DNA of 7,527 nucleotides, from the NCBI GenBank assembly GCA_022601215.1, contig JAHZIZ010000150.1, forward strand, positions 1-7,527. The letters run 5' to 3'. The notes under the pieces are model-generated. The model worked only from the letters and a program-made list of their open reading frames with translations. It did not search any database and was not told where the DNA came from. Below are positions 6,883-7,527 of the stretch, piece after piece; the stretch's first letter is position 1; each line of letters begins with the position of its first letter. Source of the DNA: Bacteroidota bacterium (GTDB taxonomy: Bacteria > Bacteroidota > Bacteroidia > Flavobacteriales > Flavobacteriaceae). A program made the translations under genes and the position numbers.

Positions 6883-6914
6883 GATACTGTTTTAGGGTAT
6901 ATACCAGCGGTTTT

Positions 6915-7527
6915 TTAAAAAGGGTACTCATTTTCACTGGTTACCTTTTCAGCAATCATATTACGCAAACCAACAATATTCGGCATATTCTGATATTTGG
7001 TATAACGCTTCAATCCCATCAGCATCATCCGTTGTTCGTCACCTTCCGCAAACGAAATAATTGCCATTTTTGCTTTGGTGTCGATGATGTCAAGTGCATT
7101 GTATAAATACAGTTGAGCCATTGCTACTTGATAATTTGCATGCGTTCCTCCACGTTTGGTGTTCTTTTCGGCACGTAAGAGTGCGCTTTCTGCCATGTAG
7201 ATTTCAATAAGAATATCGCTAGCCGCTAGAAGCATTTGTTGGTGTTCTTCTAGCTCAGGCCCAAATTTCTGCACTGCAGATCCAGCGACCATGAGAAATA
7301 CCTTTTTCAATTTTGCAAGCATGGCTTTTTCTTCTGAAAGGGTTTCGGAATAGTCTGGCGTATCGAAAGATGGAATTCCCATGAGTTCTTGACCTACTGC
7401 GGTGGCAGGACCTAATAAATCTACATGACCTTTCATTGCTTTCTTAACAAGCATTCCAACAGATAGCATACGATTTATCTCATTCGTGCCTTCATAAATA
7501 CGTGCTATACGCGCATCACGCCAGGCG
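6915..7527 (-). CDS. Acyl-CoA dehydrogenase, C-terminal part, 5' end cut by window edge
   Basis: An FAD-dependent acyl-CoA dehydrogenase, carrying out the first oxidation step of fatty-acid beta-oxidation in the cytoplasm. The frame is open to the right edge and gives 203 residues before the TAA at 6917-6915. The visible part begins AWRDARIARIYEGTNEI, the family signature at the end of the catalytic domain. The Glu of YEGT (7491-7493) matches the catalytic base of medium-chain-type enzymes. An ATG at 7469 lies inside this motif and is not the true start. About 180 residues follow the motif, mostly helical, with a helix-rich segment such as ILIEIYMAESALLRAE. This matches the long, about 600-aa, VLCAD-like enzymes common in Bacteroidota rather than the about 380-aa short forms. 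A terminator closely follows, so it is the last gene of its own unit. Upstream fad partners probably lie beyond the window, which is inference. Confidence 0.93.
   Translation of the reverse strand, partial: AWRDARIARIYEGTNEINRMLSVGMLVKKAMKGHVDLLGPATAVGQELMGIPSFDTPDYSETLSEEKAMLAKLKKVFLMVAGSAVQKFGPELEEHQQMLLAASDILIEIYMAESALLRAEKNTKRGGTHANYQVAMAQLYLYNALDIIDTKAKMAIISFAEGDEQRMMLMGLKRYTKYQNMPNIVGLRNMIAEKVTSENEYPF

Overview
The window comes from a member of the Bacteroidota, most likely a Flavobacteriales-type marine or aquatic bacterium. The signs are a C-terminal type IX secretion (T9SS) sorting domain, Sec signal peptides ending in a typical A-Q, an AT-rich sequence, gene starts without Shine-Dalgarno motifs, and a long acyl-CoA dehydrogenase of the kind common in that phylum. 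No rRNA, tRNA, CRISPR array, insertion sequence or phage gene is visible. Every gene lies on the minus strand, so the window reads from right to left.

At the right edge (6915-7527) is the C-terminal third of an acyl-CoA dehydrogenase for fatty-acid beta-oxidation, closed by a strong intrinsic terminator (6849-6882). A 230-bp intergenic region (6685-6914) follows. It holds this terminator, a small inverted repeat and a weak candidate promoter for the next unit.

From 6684 leftwards run five closely packed genes that look like one operon. (1) A secreted 582-aa protein has an N-terminal Ig-like domain, seven FG-GAP/VCBS calcium-binding repeats (an integrin-like propeller) and a T9SS sorting tail. 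(2) Nine bases later comes a 510-aa exported protein that joins a TolB/WD40-like propeller region to two tandem SnoaL/NTF2-like domains. (3) After 63 bases comes an exported M28 metallopeptidase with a C-terminal fibronectin-III-like domain. (4) Nine bases later comes an exported M1 zinc aminopeptidase. (5) Overlapping its stop codon by one base (TAATG) is a cytoplasmic YdeI/OmpD-associated-family protein, cut by the left edge.

Taken together, the operon pairs two peptidases of the envelope or exterior with two propeller proteins. A plausible reading is extracellular or periplasmic peptide scavenging with surface adhesion or recognition, but this rests on context only. The points most worth a second look are an Asp in place of the first metal-binding His of the M28 enzyme, the propeller plus double-SnoaL architecture, a perfect 23-nt palindrome inside the signal-peptide codons of that gene, and the highly basic extended T9SS tail. 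I found no clear evidence of a wholly new multi-gene system.
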